Shown: positions 7,725 to 16,329 of the stretch, piece after piece
Numbering within the stretch: position 1 is the first letter of the stretch
How the letters are laid out: each line of letters begins with the position of its first letter
Assembly (NCBI GenBank): GCA_946480445.1
Contig: CAMLJN010000019.1
Location: 1-64,000, forward strand
DNA length: 64,000 bases
Direction: 5' to 3'
Source of the DNA: an uncultured Buttiauxella sp.
Lineage (GTDB): Bacteria > Pseudomonadota > Gammaproteobacteria > Enterobacterales > Enterobacteriaceae
Translations under genes and position numbers: made by a program
The notes under the pieces: generated by a model
The model's input: the letters and a program-made list of their open reading frames with translations, nothing else
Databases searched by the model: none
What the model was told of the DNA's origin: nothing

Positions 7725-8107
7725 TACTCTCTCACTTTTTTATAGAGAATTGATTGGGTGAAAGATAAAATGAATCGTATTAATATGTTGTCTTTCACCA
7801 GGATACACTTTTTCAGATAATGGCTACCAACTCCATTGGCCATTGAAAAAGAAATGTCAGCTGAACTGTCCAGGAATGTCAGTTTGCGTCGAAGTCTGAA
7901 TATGAGCTGGGAAATATTAATGCGCCCTATTATAGTCTCTCTTCCTTGCCATACATAACCTATAACGTCATTAACTGATATAGTCTCTTCTTTTCTTTCG
8001 TTTGTTATACATTCGAACAGCAAGAATTCTTTTTTTGTAAGTAAAATGATTTTTCCTTTAAATGAGAGTGATCTCATTGTTTCATCAATAACTATAATTT
8101 TCATCAT
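7724..8107 (-). CDS. Winged-helix regulator of the OmpR/PhoB DNA-binding type, no receiver domain
   Basis: This is a 127-residue protein. The pattern LTKKEFLLFECI, a strand-helix step, then VIGYVWQG and INISQLIFRLRRKL matches the trans_reg_C winged helix found in PhoB, ToxR and CadC. It has no receiver domain. A weakly hydrophobic stretch near the C terminus (ILIRFILSFTQSIL) might contact the membrane. It lies between the endolysin and holin genes and overlaps the holin start by one base, so it is probably a local activator of the lysis and toxin genes. Confidence 0.7.
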   Translation of the reverse strand: MMKIIVIDETMRSLSFKGKIILLTKKEFLLFECITNERKEETISVNDVIGYVWQGRETIIGRINISQLIFRLRRKLTFLDSSADISFSMANGVGSHYLKKCILVKDNILIRFILSFTQSILYKKVRE

Positions 8108-8207
8108 TCTCTTTTCATCCTGATTCTTTTAGCATTTATATGCAGACATCACCTGTAATAAAGGCTGTCAGATAACATTGAAATTACTCCTTGGATAAAG
8201 GGGGAAC

Positions 8208-8594
8208 TTATGGATAGAGTTCTTTAGGTAATTCAAAATGCGGGCCGTCGCGAAGCTTTTCCCAGTCACCTCCCCAGATTAGAGGTACATTTAACTCTTT
8301 TGCCGCGCTCTTCATTGCATCCGCTACTTTAAGAAAAGCTGACCAGTCATTCCATGGTATGATATTATTTACCCAAGGAACAAGATCGACTGCATGTCCT
8401 GTTAGATGGCGGCTTTTAAGAGTTTGTGACGCTCCTGAGGCCTTTAGTTTTTTTTGTCTGTCTGGACTTCTTCGCCCCTCGATAACACTGAATTCTATTT
8501 CACAACGTGTGTGTGCGTTACGGACAACGGCAACTAAATCTGGATGAATATCTTGTAAAGCTAGTTCACTTTGCTGGCTCAATACGCGTTTCAT
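8208..8594 (-). CDS. M15-family endolysin (L-alanyl-D-glutamate/D,D-peptidase type)
   Basis: This 128-residue protein has the phage T5-lysin and VanY-like zinc peptidase signature: SRHLTGHAVD at residues 61-70 (zinc ligands H63 and D70) and HFEL with H119. There is no signal peptide, so access to peptidoglycan requires a holin, which is encoded two genes downstream. The same enzyme class (for example ChiX) works in the holin-dependent release of chitinases and Tc toxins in Serratia and Yersinia (type 10 secretion). No spanin genes are visible nearby. The start is supported by aaaggg before the ATG at 8594. Confidence 0.88.
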   Translation of the reverse strand: MKRVLSQQSELALQDIHPDLVAVVRNAHTRCEIEFSVIEGRRSPDRQKKLKASGASQTLKSRHLTGHAVDLVPWVNNIIPWNDWSAFLKVADAMKSAAKELNVPLIWGGDWEKLRDGPHFELPKELYP

Positions 8595-9352
8595 AAATCG
8601 TTACCCTTTATATTTTTTGGTTAATGAGCTTTCTTTACATATTGTCACATGTTTATATAACTCACTCTTCAAGGACATATTAACGAAACACGGGGGCTGT
8701 AAAGAGGTTTTTTATTTCTGTTGAGTGAAATTTTTATCCTTTTAGCAGTAGCCAGAGTCTGCTGGAATATCGTAGTTTATTGTACTACAAGGCCTTTCCG
8801 GCTAAGTTAAAGCAGGTGGTTAAGATTTCAGTCTGGTTTTCAGTAAAAATTAAAGGGGAGAGATTGCGGTACTATTAACGGCCATAATGAATTGTCATCG
8901 GTTTAAAAGCAGATGGAAGTCGCGCATTAGGGGTTTATTCGTTAAGGGGATTTAATTACCACGGTTTTAACAGATATCTCATAGCCAGTTTAGATGACTA
9001 AAAGGAGAGGTGCGCAGAGCGGTAAAGCTTATCCCTGGCCGCGGACACACAAAGGTGAAGCCAGTAGAGTGATACTCAATAGACTTTAGGGGGAGTTTAA
9101 TCCGGACGTAACTGATGAGCGTTGGATAACGGGCATACCCGACATCCGGACTTCCGAAGGTTGACTGTGGTTGTTGAGTTGTGTTCTCGCAAAGTTAGCT
9201 GCTGGTCAATGTGACTCGTTCGGCCGGTTATTTCCCTGGTGCGTGCATTTTTAGGTCTGCCGTTAGATATATACATTCTTTTACATTACAGCGATTAAAA
9301 GGCAGAATGCCATAATATCCTTAACTTTACTGTAGATATTAATGGGTGAAAA
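8595..9352. other. Non-coding or decayed sequence between the toxin locus and yagU
   Basis: No convincing gene is seen over about 760 bases. The left part must carry the promoter for the minus-strand toxin locus. The right part (about 9290-9350) should carry the yagU promoter. The middle could be decayed DNA at the island boundary; I recognise no att site or tRNA. Confidence 0.4.
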
Positions 9353-9967
9353 ATGAACATTTTTGAACAAACTCCTCCCTCGCGCAGACGCTATGGGCTT
9401 GCTGTGTTTATTGGTTTCATTGCAGGTATTGTTTCAGCATTTGTTAAATGGGGGGCCGAAGTTCCTCTTCCGCCGCGCAGTCCAACAGATATGTTTGCTG
9501 GCGCCTGTGGACCAGAATCATTAATTCGCATGGCAGAACAAATAGATTGCTCGCGCAACTTTCTCAACCCCCCTTACATTTTTCTGCGTGACTGGCTTGG
9601 CATGGCAGACCCTAATGCAGCAGTCTATACCTTTGCCGGGCATGTATTTAACTGGGTTGGCGTAACACATATCATTTTTTCACTTGTTTTTGCTATAGGT
9701 TACTGTGTTGTTGCTGAAATTTTCCCAAAAATCAAACTATGGCAGGGGTTACTGGCCGGTGCGCTAGCACAGCTTTTTGTCCATATGATTTCCTTCCCTC
9801 TACTGGGGCTAACGCCACCTCTCTTCGACCTTCCCTGGTATGAAAACGTATCTGAAATAATTGGCCATTTAGTCTGGTTCTGGTCTATTGAAATCATCCG
9901 TAGAGATTTACGTAATAGAATCACTCACCAGCCCGATCCCGAGTATCCATTAGGATCGCAACGATAA
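9353..9967 (+). CDS. yagU: YagU family inner-membrane protein (DUF1440)
   Basis: This 204-residue protein matches E. coli YagU along its whole length, from [19 protein letters not shown] through [14 protein letters not shown] and [13 protein letters not shown] to [11 protein letters not shown]. It has three or four predicted membrane helices. In E. coli YagU has been linked to acid resistance. It is transcribed away from the toxin locus and marks the right border of the AT-rich island. A large inverted repeat follows its stop codon. Confidence 0.95.
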   Translation: MNIFEQTPPSRRRYGLAVFIGFIAGIVSAFVKWGAEVPLPPRSPTDMFAGACGPESLIRMAEQIDCSRNFLNPPYIFLRDWLGMADPNAAVYTFAGHVFNWVGVTHIIFSLVFAIGYCVVAEIFPKIKLWQGLLAGALAQLFVHMISFPLLGLTPPLFDLPWYENVSEIIGHLVWFWSIEIIRRDLRNRITHQPDPEYPLGSQR

Positions 9968-9971
9968 ATAA

Positions 9972-10031
9972 TGAATCGCCACGGATAATCTCGATACACC
10001 CTGTGGTGTTTATTAAATTCGTGGCGATTCA
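9972..10031 (+). terminator. Branched inverted repeat after yagU, possible terminator
   Basis: A perfect 12-base inverted repeat, tgaatcgccacg (9972-9983) and cgtggcgattca (10020-10031), encloses a smaller hairpin, acacc (9996-10000) and ggtgt (10005-10009). It begins just after the yagU stop. There is no T run after the outer stem, so it may be an mRNA end structure rather than an intrinsic terminator. Confidence 0.45.
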
Positions 10032-10134
10032 GAGGGCAGAAATGCTACAGTGATAAGCTGAATAATGGAGTGCCAGTCCTCATTGGTTTTCGTTTTATCT
10101 GGAGGCTGAGGGCATTTTCGAAGAGGGATTTACG

Positions 10135-10290
10135 ATGACAACATTTAGCATTATAGCCATACCTTTTTTTATCGCTGCTGTAGTGATGCTGATTCTGGCT
10201 GCCACTCAGAAAAAACTGGTTTACCTGACGCTGGGAGTGAGTTTTATGGTTTTGTCTGTGGCTAATGCGGTGCTTGGAATAGCGACTTAA
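10135..10290 (+). CDS. Small hydrophobic membrane protein, 51 residues
   Basis: The ORF reads MTTFSIIAIPFFIAAVVMLI and ends LSVANAVLGIAT. It has two hydrophobic helices (about residues 5-24 and 29-50) separated by a short QKK turn. A ribosome binding site (gaggg) lies eight or nine bases before the ATG. The layout is typical of enterobacterial small membrane proteins; I do not recognise the family. A GC-rich hairpin follows the stop (10330-10352). Confidence 0.65.
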   Translation: MTTFSIIAIPFFIAAVVMLILAATQKKLVYLTLGVSFMVLSVANAVLGIAT

Positions 10291-10329
10291 GTGTGGTGAT
10301 CAGGCTGCATTTTCACTCGTTCAGCATGA

Positions 10330-10352
10330 GGCCGCCGTTTGCAGGGGCGGCC
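10330..10352 (+). terminator. GC-rich hairpin after the 51-residue ORF
   Basis: The arms ggccgcc (10330-10336) and ggcggcc (10346-10352) form a perfect 7-bp stem. No T run follows, so termination is uncertain. Confidence 0.4.
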
Positions 10353-10385
10353 ATTATGGAAAGCGGACTATAATCTTCTGAGGCC

Positions 10386-10711
10386 TTAACTGGCCAAATT
10401 TTTTCTCGCAATTTTTTCCAATATCACGCCAAATTCAGCGAGAGAAATCATCCCTTTATCTTTACATATTTTTTCCACTTCATATGAAATCTTTTTTCAG
10501 CATATTGCTTAAATGATGCCTGTTGGGTTTTGTTTAAGAACATAGGCAGGAACTTTTGCTGAGCAGATGAGATAAGTGGAGTTACAAATGGATTTGCTCC
10601 GGCGCCTGATGGAACAAACACATTATTGGGGGGCGGGTCAGCGCATTGGCTAATGTGGCTGAGCTTAATCCTGCCGCGCGGGAAAGCGCTGCCAGCGACG
10701 GACTGCCGCAA
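10386..10711 (-). pseudogene. Decayed 3' gene fragment of unknown family
   Basis: Two minus-strand frames together give a protein-like C-terminal piece. The first reads [18 protein letters not shown] and then [14 protein letters not shown]. Adding one A to the A6 run at 10492-10497 continues it as [30 protein letters not shown] and a stop at 10386-10388. The helix-rich, charged pattern looks like genuine coding sequence. I cannot name the family, and no start with a plausible ribosome binding site is evident. Confidence 0.4.
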
Positions 10712-11311
10712 TGATATAGGCCTGGTGCCAGTCCTGTTGAAAGGGGAGAAAGGTGGGAGGGGGGGATTTCTTCATTTGCTTCTTCTTATAGTGGTAATGA
10801 CTACCACCGGAAGTGCAAATCCCGGCTGCGGATTTTGCTGCAGCGAACCGACGAGAACGTAAGTGAAACGCCTGAACCCACCGACTGATGGGCAAAATGC
10901 GGCTTGTTTCCAGAGATTTTTACAATGTTGCAGTCGTTTCAGACTAACTGTTTCCGGGATCGATAAATGGCCGCTTCCTCTTATGGCGGCGCTTAAAGTT
11001 CCCCTTCAACCTCTTTCTGGCCCCGATAATCTGTTTAACTAAATGTTTTATAAAGATAATCACTAAGATTGCCGGGCTGCCGCTGATGTCAATGACTATT
11101 CCCATTAAGCCGACATAAAATCTGTAAAACTAGACAATTGTCGACTTTTCATCTTAAAGTCCAGCGGGTGGCACTAGACAAAACCACTGACCAGTTATCA
11201 AATGGTTGAATAATATTTAGCTGAATGTAAAAAGAGCGGTCGCATTGAGAAAGGGCTGCCGTGCATTTCGCTGTTTTTAAGCATCACAACACGCTTTTTT
11301 CGGGAGAATTT
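10712..11311. other. Intergenic region upstream of the peptide transporter
   Basis: No supported gene is seen. The stretch includes a G7 run near 10763 and an AT-rich segment around 11040-11240 that probably contains the promoter of the POT transporter. Confidence 0.4.
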
Positions 11312-12865
11312 ATGCAATCCTCTGTTAATAAAAACGAAAGCCGGACCTTCTTCGGCCATCCTTATCCGCTTGGCTCGCTGTTTTTCACTGAAATGTGGGA
11401 GCGTTTCTCGTTTTACGGCATTCGTCCTTTACTGATCCTGTTTATGGCGGCGACCGTTTACGACGGCGGCATGGGGCTGGCGCGTGAAAACGCCTCGGCT
11501 ATCGTCGGGATCTTTGCCGGCAGCATGTACCTGGCCGCGCTGCCGGGGGGCTGGCTGGCGGATAACTGGCTCGGCCAGCAAAAAGCTGTCTGGTACGGGT
11601 CGATTCTTATCGCGCTCGGCCACCTGTCTATCGCGCTGTCCGCGGTGATGGGCGACAGCCTGTTCTTTATCGGCCTGATGTTTATCGTCCTCGGTTCCGG
11701 TCTGTTCAAGACCTGTATCTCGGTCATGGTGGGCACGCTGTATAAAAAAGGCGATGCGCGACGCGACGGTGGCTTCTCGCTGTTTTATATGGGCATCAAT
11801 ATGGGGTCGTTTATCGCGCCGCTGATCTCCGGCTGGCTGATAAAAACCCATGGCTGGCACTGGGGCTTTGGTATCGGTGGGATCGGGATGCTGGTTGCGC
11901 TGGTTATCTTCCGCGTCTTCGCCGTCCCGTCGATGAAACGTTATGACCGTGAAGTTGGCCTGGATTCAACCTGGAACAGCCCGGTGGTCAGGAGGAACGG
12001 CGTGGGTGCCTGGCTGCTGGCTCTGGCCGTTGGTGTGGCGATTATCGTCACGCTGATTGCGCAGGGCGTTATTGTGATTAATCCTGTTGCGGTCGCCAGC
12101 GTGCTGGTCTACGTGATTGCCGCCTCGGTAGCCCTCTACTTTATTTACCTGTTTGTCTTTGCCGGGCTGAACCGCAAAGAGCGTGCAAGGCTGCTGGTTT
12201 GCTTTATCCTGCTGGTCTCCGCCGCATTCTTCTGGTCCGCCTTCGAGCAGAAGCCAACCTCGTTTAACCTGTTTGCCAATGACTACACCAACCGCATGAT
12301 TGGCAGTTTTGAAATCCCGGCCGTGTGGTTCCAGTCCATCAATGCCCTGTTCATTATTCTGCTGGCCCCGGTCTTCAGCTGGGCATGGCCGATGCTGGCG
12401 CGTAAAGGTGTGCGTCCGAGCAGTATCACCAAGTTTGTTATCGGTATTTTGTGCGCTGCGGCGGGCTTCGGGCTGATGATGCTGGCTGCGCAGAACGTAC
12501 TGAACAGCGGTGGGGCTGGCGTGTCGCCGTTCTGGCTGGTGGGCAGCATTCTGATGCTGACCCTCGGTGAACTCTGTCTGAGCCCGATTGGTCTTGCGAC
12601 CATGACGCTGCTGGCCCCGGAAAGAATGCGTGGTCAAATGATGGGGCTGTGGTTCTGCGCAAGCGCCCTGGGTAACCTGGCTGCAGGCCTTATTGGCGGC
12701 CATGTGAAAGCCGATCAGCTCGATATGCTGCCGGATCTCTTCGCCCGCTGCTCCATTGCGCTGCTGATCTGCGCTGCGGTACTGATAGTCCTGATTGTGC
12801 CGGTGCGCCGTATGCTGGAAAACGTCCAGACAAAAACGGAGCCAAAGCCGGTGACTCATGCCTGA
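11312..12865 (+). CDS. POT/PTR-family proton-dependent oligopeptide transporter
   Basis: This is a 517-residue, roughly 12- to 14-helix MFS protein. The N-terminal motif EMWERFSFYG matches the E-x-x-E-R-F-x-Y-Y proton and substrate motif of the POT family. Downstream, DARRDGGFSLFYMGINMGS matches the family PTR2 signature, and FWSAFEQKPTS lies in helix 7 with its conserved glutamate. Such proteins import di- and tripeptides driven by protons. The ATG at 11312 follows gggaga; an upstream in-frame start at 11261 lacks a ribosome binding site. It is not obviously orthologous to DtpA, B, C or D. A strong terminator follows, so it is transcribed alone. Confidence 0.88.
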   Translation: MQSSVNKNESRTFFGHPYPLGSLFFTEMWERFSFYGIRPLLILFMAATVYDGGMGLARENASAIVGIFAGSMYLAALPGGWLADNWLGQQKAVWYGSILIALGHLSIALSAVMGDSLFFIGLMFIVLGSGLFKTCISVMVGTLYKKGDARRDGGFSLFYMGINMGSFIAPLISGWLIKTHGWHWGFGIGGIGMLVALVIFRVFAVPSMKRYDREVGLDSTWNSPVVRRNGVGAWLLALAVGVAIIVTLIAQGVIVINPVAVASVLVYVIAASVALYFIYLFVFAGLNRKERARLLVCFILLVSAAFFWSAFEQKPTSFNLFANDYTNRMIGSFEIPAVWFQSINALFIILLAPVFSWAWPMLARKGVRPSSITKFVIGILCAAAGFGLMMLAAQNVLNSGGAGVSPFWLVGSILMLTLGELCLSPIGLATMTLLAPERMRGQMMGLWFCASALGNLAAGLIGGHVKADQLDMLPDLFARCSIALLICAAVLIVLIVPVRRMLENVQTKTEPKPVTHA

Positions 12866-12899
12866 GTAATCGCACAACAGCATAGCTGAGCAACAACAG

Positions 12900-12926
12900 G
12901 GCCGATCTTAAGATCGGCCTTTTTTA
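12900..12926 (+). terminator. Rho-independent terminator of the POT transporter gene
   Basis: A perfect 20-base palindrome, ggccgatcttaagatcggcc (12900-12919), is followed by six T residues. Confidence 0.9.
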
Positions 12927-13420
12927 TCATCAGGCTTAACGCTGGGTTGGTTACCTGTGCCGGAGAAGAGGATAAAATAAGGCCGCAAACAGCCCCCGGG
13001 GAAGTTAACTCTTCCCGCAGCTTAGCGTAATGAACACCATCTACCCCATTCGCTACCCGCCATTTTGACACCTCATACTCAGGGCGAAAGTTAATATGAG
13101 TTCGATAATCGTTAAGCCAGAGTCTGCGGTTAAAGCAGAACGGCCACTCATATTCTGAATTCTGTTACGCTTTCCGTGGGCAGAATACCCCTTAACATGA
13201 ATAGCTAAAATGGCTACAGGATAAAATGAATTTAGGATATTTGCTCACTGTGGGGGGGGCGCCTATGGAATTAGCCTGGGTGTTAATCCTGGAATGAATG
13301 AAAACATGACTTTTCCGATGGATTTTCTTGTTTTTCACAATGCTTTAAATTAAGGTTCGCTGGCCTTGTGATGAGGTTTATTTATATATTTTATTGATCA
13401 TTTTAGAAGGAACTATAATC
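12927..13420. other. Intergenic stretch, no gene recognised
   Basis: Short frames occur on both strands but none has a convincing start or protein-like content. A G8 run lies near 13252. The right end (13330-13405) is AT-rich and probably carries the promoter for the secreted-protein gene. Confidence 0.4.
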
Positions 13421-13918
13421 ATGAGAAATACAAAGTTAGGTATTTTTATGCTTGGCGCTCTGGTGCTGTCTGCGAATAGCTTCGCGGGAACTATCAATAA
13501 TAGAGAACAAAGCATGCGTCAGACAGTAACCAAGTGTATCAGTGATATCCAGACCAATGCCAAAAGTACGCCTCGTAATGGTAAAAGTGTTCTGGATGTT
13601 ATCTATGGTACCCGTGGTGGCGCATATAAGTACTGTGGTTCTGCGGCACAGAGAACACGCGCTGCAATTCTTCCCGGGCATAACCAGCAAGAGAAGTGGG
13701 AAGCTGACTTCCAGACTCTCTTTGCTGAGTACAGCGCCATTCCTAAGCAAGACGCGAACAAGCCTGCTACGCTGAGCATGCTTAGAAAAATCCGCGATCT
13801 TACCTCTACTTATAAATTAGATGGTCGTCATGCTCAGTCCAAACTCTACGTTTATCGTGCGATGATGCAAGAGCTGGATAAATTAGACGCGCTGCTGCCT
13901 TCTATTGAAGGTAAGTAA
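13421..13918 (+). CDS. Secreted protein of unknown function
   Basis: This is a 165-residue protein. It has a clear signal peptide (MRNTKLGIFMLGALVLSANS, cleavage after FA near residue 22). The mature part is mostly polar and probably helical, with two cysteines (TKCISD and YKYCGS) that could form a disulfide. The ATG at 13421 follows agaagga at good distance. It lies 99 bases upstream of an orphan fimbrial usher on the same strand, separated by a hairpin. It does not look like a pilin or chaperone. I do not recognise the family. Confidence 0.75.
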   Translation: MRNTKLGIFMLGALVLSANSFAGTINNREQSMRQTVTKCISDIQTNAKSTPRNGKSVLDVIYGTRGGAYKYCGSAAQRTRAAILPGHNQQEKWEADFQTLFAEYSAIPKQDANKPATLSMLRKIRDLTSTYKLDGRHAQSKLYVYRAMMQELDKLDALLPSIEGK

Positions 13919-13947
13919 TAGCACTTTGATTTAAGTGTTTAAATGAT

Positions 13948-13989
13948 AATGCACTGGCAGGCCGAGCTTTCGGTGGCTGGTGCATTTTT
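13948..13989 (+). terminator. Hairpin with T run between the secreted-protein and usher genes
   Basis: The arms aatgcac (13948-13954) and gtgcatt (13980-13986), with further pairing inside, are followed by T residues to 13989. It could end the upstream transcript or attenuate reading into the usher gene. Confidence 0.55.
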
Positions 13990-14017
13990 ATGGGATGCTT
14001 ATTTCTGTGTTCGCTTT

Positions 14018-16111
14018 ATGATTAAAAGATTACTCATTCTGGCCATGCTGTTCATACTGCCGCGTTATGTTAACGCCGGGGAGTATTTCTATGTTTCCGA
14101 GGGCGATCGGGATATAGGACATATCGAGCTGGCTGTAGCGGCAGATGGCTTTCCGTGCTTTGACCGGAGCAGACTCCTGGAATGGAAAATTATCTCCCCG
14201 GACAACATGAGTGAGCTAAAAGAATCCGGCTGTATCAAAGTCAAAGATCTTTACCCGTTAAATATAACGGTGACGCTGATTGAAAAGGTCAATCTGCTTA
14301 TTTTTACATTTCTACAGTCCACCGAGGTGAAGGCCGACCCGCGCCTGGCCGTAGAGAACCGTGATGAGGGGATTACGGCTCTGCTGTTGAATTACGATAT
14401 TAACTATAAGAGATATGAGGGAAGCCGTTATGCCCGAAGAAAAAGAAAAGATAACCTGGCGGTGGAACTTTCATCAGGCATTAACTTTCAGGGCTGGCGG
14501 TTAAGAGCCAGGCAGTACCATGACAATGAGGATATGAGGCAGGAGCGGATAAGATTCGACGATCTTTATCTTGAAAGAGATATCGCCCCGATAAACTCTC
14601 GCCTGCATATTGGTGAGGGGTACAATGATACGTTCTATCTTGATGCTTTTACCTATCGTGGGATCAGGCTGGCGTCCGACGATAATATGTCGCCTTCTTC
14701 CCAGGGCGCGGTCTTGCCCTGGGTCTACGGTGTGGCTATCAGTGACGCCGAAGTAGAGATACGGCAGGGTGGCAAGCCGGTATACCGCACGATGGTTCAG
14801 CCCGGGGAATTTGCGCTGAGAAACATCAGGCTTTTTAATAAGTCGGGTTATATCTCCATGACGGTAAAAGAGAGTGATGGCATCACCAGTTACTATGACG
14901 TGCCCTGGAATCAGCTGGATAACATTATTGATAAAAACAAGTGGCGCTATGATATTTCATCTGGCAAGTTCACCAGCAACGAGGGCCTGGAAGAGTCGAC
15001 CCCCTTTTTCTTGCAGGCCGGGGCGGGATACGGCCTGTCGGCACAAACGTCATTGTTTGGCGGCGCGCTGATATCACCCGATTACGCCAGCCATTCTTTC
15101 GGCATTGGCCAGCGATTAAACCAATATGGGGATGTTATCTTTAACCATCAGTACAGCAGTATCGCCTCGGCGCAGCAGGGGAAGATTAATGGCGAGAAAC
15201 TACGCCTGCAATATGTGACCAGCTTCAGCAAGGCGAATACCAGCATCAAGATCAATGGCGATTATTATCTACAGCCTCATTATAATGATTTCAATAGTTA
15301 TGCCTATAATGCCAGGTCACAATATTATTGTTGCGAATATTTTGCAAAGGATTATGGCTTCGATTTGTCGGTGCAGGCGTTACTCAGCGCCTCACAGAAT
15401 TTGTATTTTAATCTCAATCATGAAAAGTATAAACAGGCCCAGGGTAAGCGCACGTTTTATTCTTTAAAATTAATGCAATATATGCCCAACCTGTCCTTCG
15501 AACTGGAGGCGACATACCATCAGTATAATAATCAGAAAAATGATGCCCGCTTTGGTATTACCTTCAGGATACCTTTAAAGATGATAGGGGCAGAGAATAC
15601 CAGTCTGAATATGGGATACACCTACAATCCTTATGATTTCTATCAGACTGAGCTGGGTGCCAGCGGCCGACATTTAAATAATAACCTTAAATACAGCCTG
15701 ACCGCCCGCCATGGCAAGAAAAGTCGGGACAGCTATCAGGCTAATGCCAGCTACCGCTATGCCGCCGGGGAATCCGGTGTCAGATACCAGTCCGGATACA
15801 ATTATGCGCGTTATGCGGCACACAGTTCAGGCTCGCTGGTCGCCCATCGGGCAGGGATCACCCTGGGGCCTACGTTAGGGGAGACTAACGCATTGGTCTA
15901 CGCCAGAAAACATCCTCATGCGGAGATCCCTGAGCAGATGGATGTGGTCACCGACAGCCGCGGCTATGCCCTGATCCCCGACCTCATCCCCTACCAGGTC
16001 AACGTAGTCAATGACGAGATAGGTAAAGAGATAGAGTTCGGTGAGCCCACGGAGGAAGTCGCCAAAGTGCCTACTCTGGGGGCGCTCTCGTATTATGAAT
16101 TGGTTAACTAA
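14018..16111 (+). CDS. Fimbrial outer-membrane usher, short orphan form
   Basis: This is about 697 residues from MIKRLLILAMLFILPRYVNA, a good signal peptide. Usher features follow: a reduced N-terminal domain with a C...C pair, LSSGINFQGWRLRARQYHD at the barrel start, a plug-like segment (ISDAEVEIRQGGKPVYRTMV, PGEFALRNIRLF), and the late signature with LVAHRAGITLG, GETNALVYA and GYALIPDLIPYQVN. The protein stops soon after VPTLGALSYYELVN, where typical ushers continue for over 100 residues with the C-terminal domains. It is therefore truncated or a reduced type. No chaperone or pilin gene is adjacent. The start is uncertain; a longer frame opens at 13943. Confidence 0.8.
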   Translation: MIKRLLILAMLFILPRYVNAGEYFYVSEGDRDIGHIELAVAADGFPCFDRSRLLEWKIISPDNMSELKESGCIKVKDLYPLNITVTLIEKVNLLIFTFLQSTEVKADPRLAVENRDEGITALLLNYDINYKRYEGSRYARRKRKDNLAVELSSGINFQGWRLRARQYHDNEDMRQERIRFDDLYLERDIAPINSRLHIGEGYNDTFYLDAFTYRGIRLASDDNMSPSSQGAVLPWVYGVAISDAEVEIRQGGKPVYRTMVQPGEFALRNIRLFNKSGYISMTVKESDGITSYYDVPWNQLDNIIDKNKWRYDISSGKFTSNEGLEESTPFFLQAGAGYGLSAQTSLFGGALISPDYASHSFGIGQRLNQYGDVIFNHQYSSIASAQQGKINGEKLRLQYVTSFSKANTSIKINGDYYLQPHYNDFNSYAYNARSQYYCCEYFAKDYGFDLSVQALLSASQNLYFNLNHEKYKQAQGKRTFYSLKLMQYMPNLSFELEATYHQYNNQKNDARFGITFRIPLKMIGAENTSLNMGYTYNPYDFYQTELGASGRHLNNNLKYSLTARHGKKSRDSYQANASYRYAAGESGVRYQSGYNYARYAAHSSGSLVAHRAGITLGPTLGETNALVYARKHPHAEIPEQMDVVTDSRGYALIPDLIPYQVNVVNDEIGKEIEFGEPTEEVAKVPTLGALSYYELVN

Positions 16112-16329
16112 ACTCGCGATGTTTATCAGCAAATAACGCTTTAAATATTCTCTTCTTAATGACAGGAAGGCCATGAATGTTTATCTGGAGCGGGTTTGAG
16201 AATACATTCCGGATAGAACTTGAAAATAGACTGAAGACGGTTAAATGAAATAAAGCTACGGTTGACAGCGAATGGCTGCTGTGGCGACATGCTATTAAAT
16301 TTTTATACTGAAAATGGGAGGTGAGCCAT

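Noticed and set aside
7281..8594. Prophage remnant
   Set aside because: Holin and endolysin are phage-type, but there are no structural, integrase or replication genes, and the flanking genes are toxins. A co-opted lysis cassette fits better.
9010..9095. tRNA-Ser-like opening (ggagaggtgcgcagagcggt)
   Set aside because: The start resembles a tRNA-Ser acceptor and D arm, but no anticodon stem, T-psi-C arm or matching 3' acceptor strand follows.
12956..13071. Small minus-strand frame after the POT transporter
   Set aside because: It has no ribosome binding site and no family resemblance, and it runs through the terminator region.
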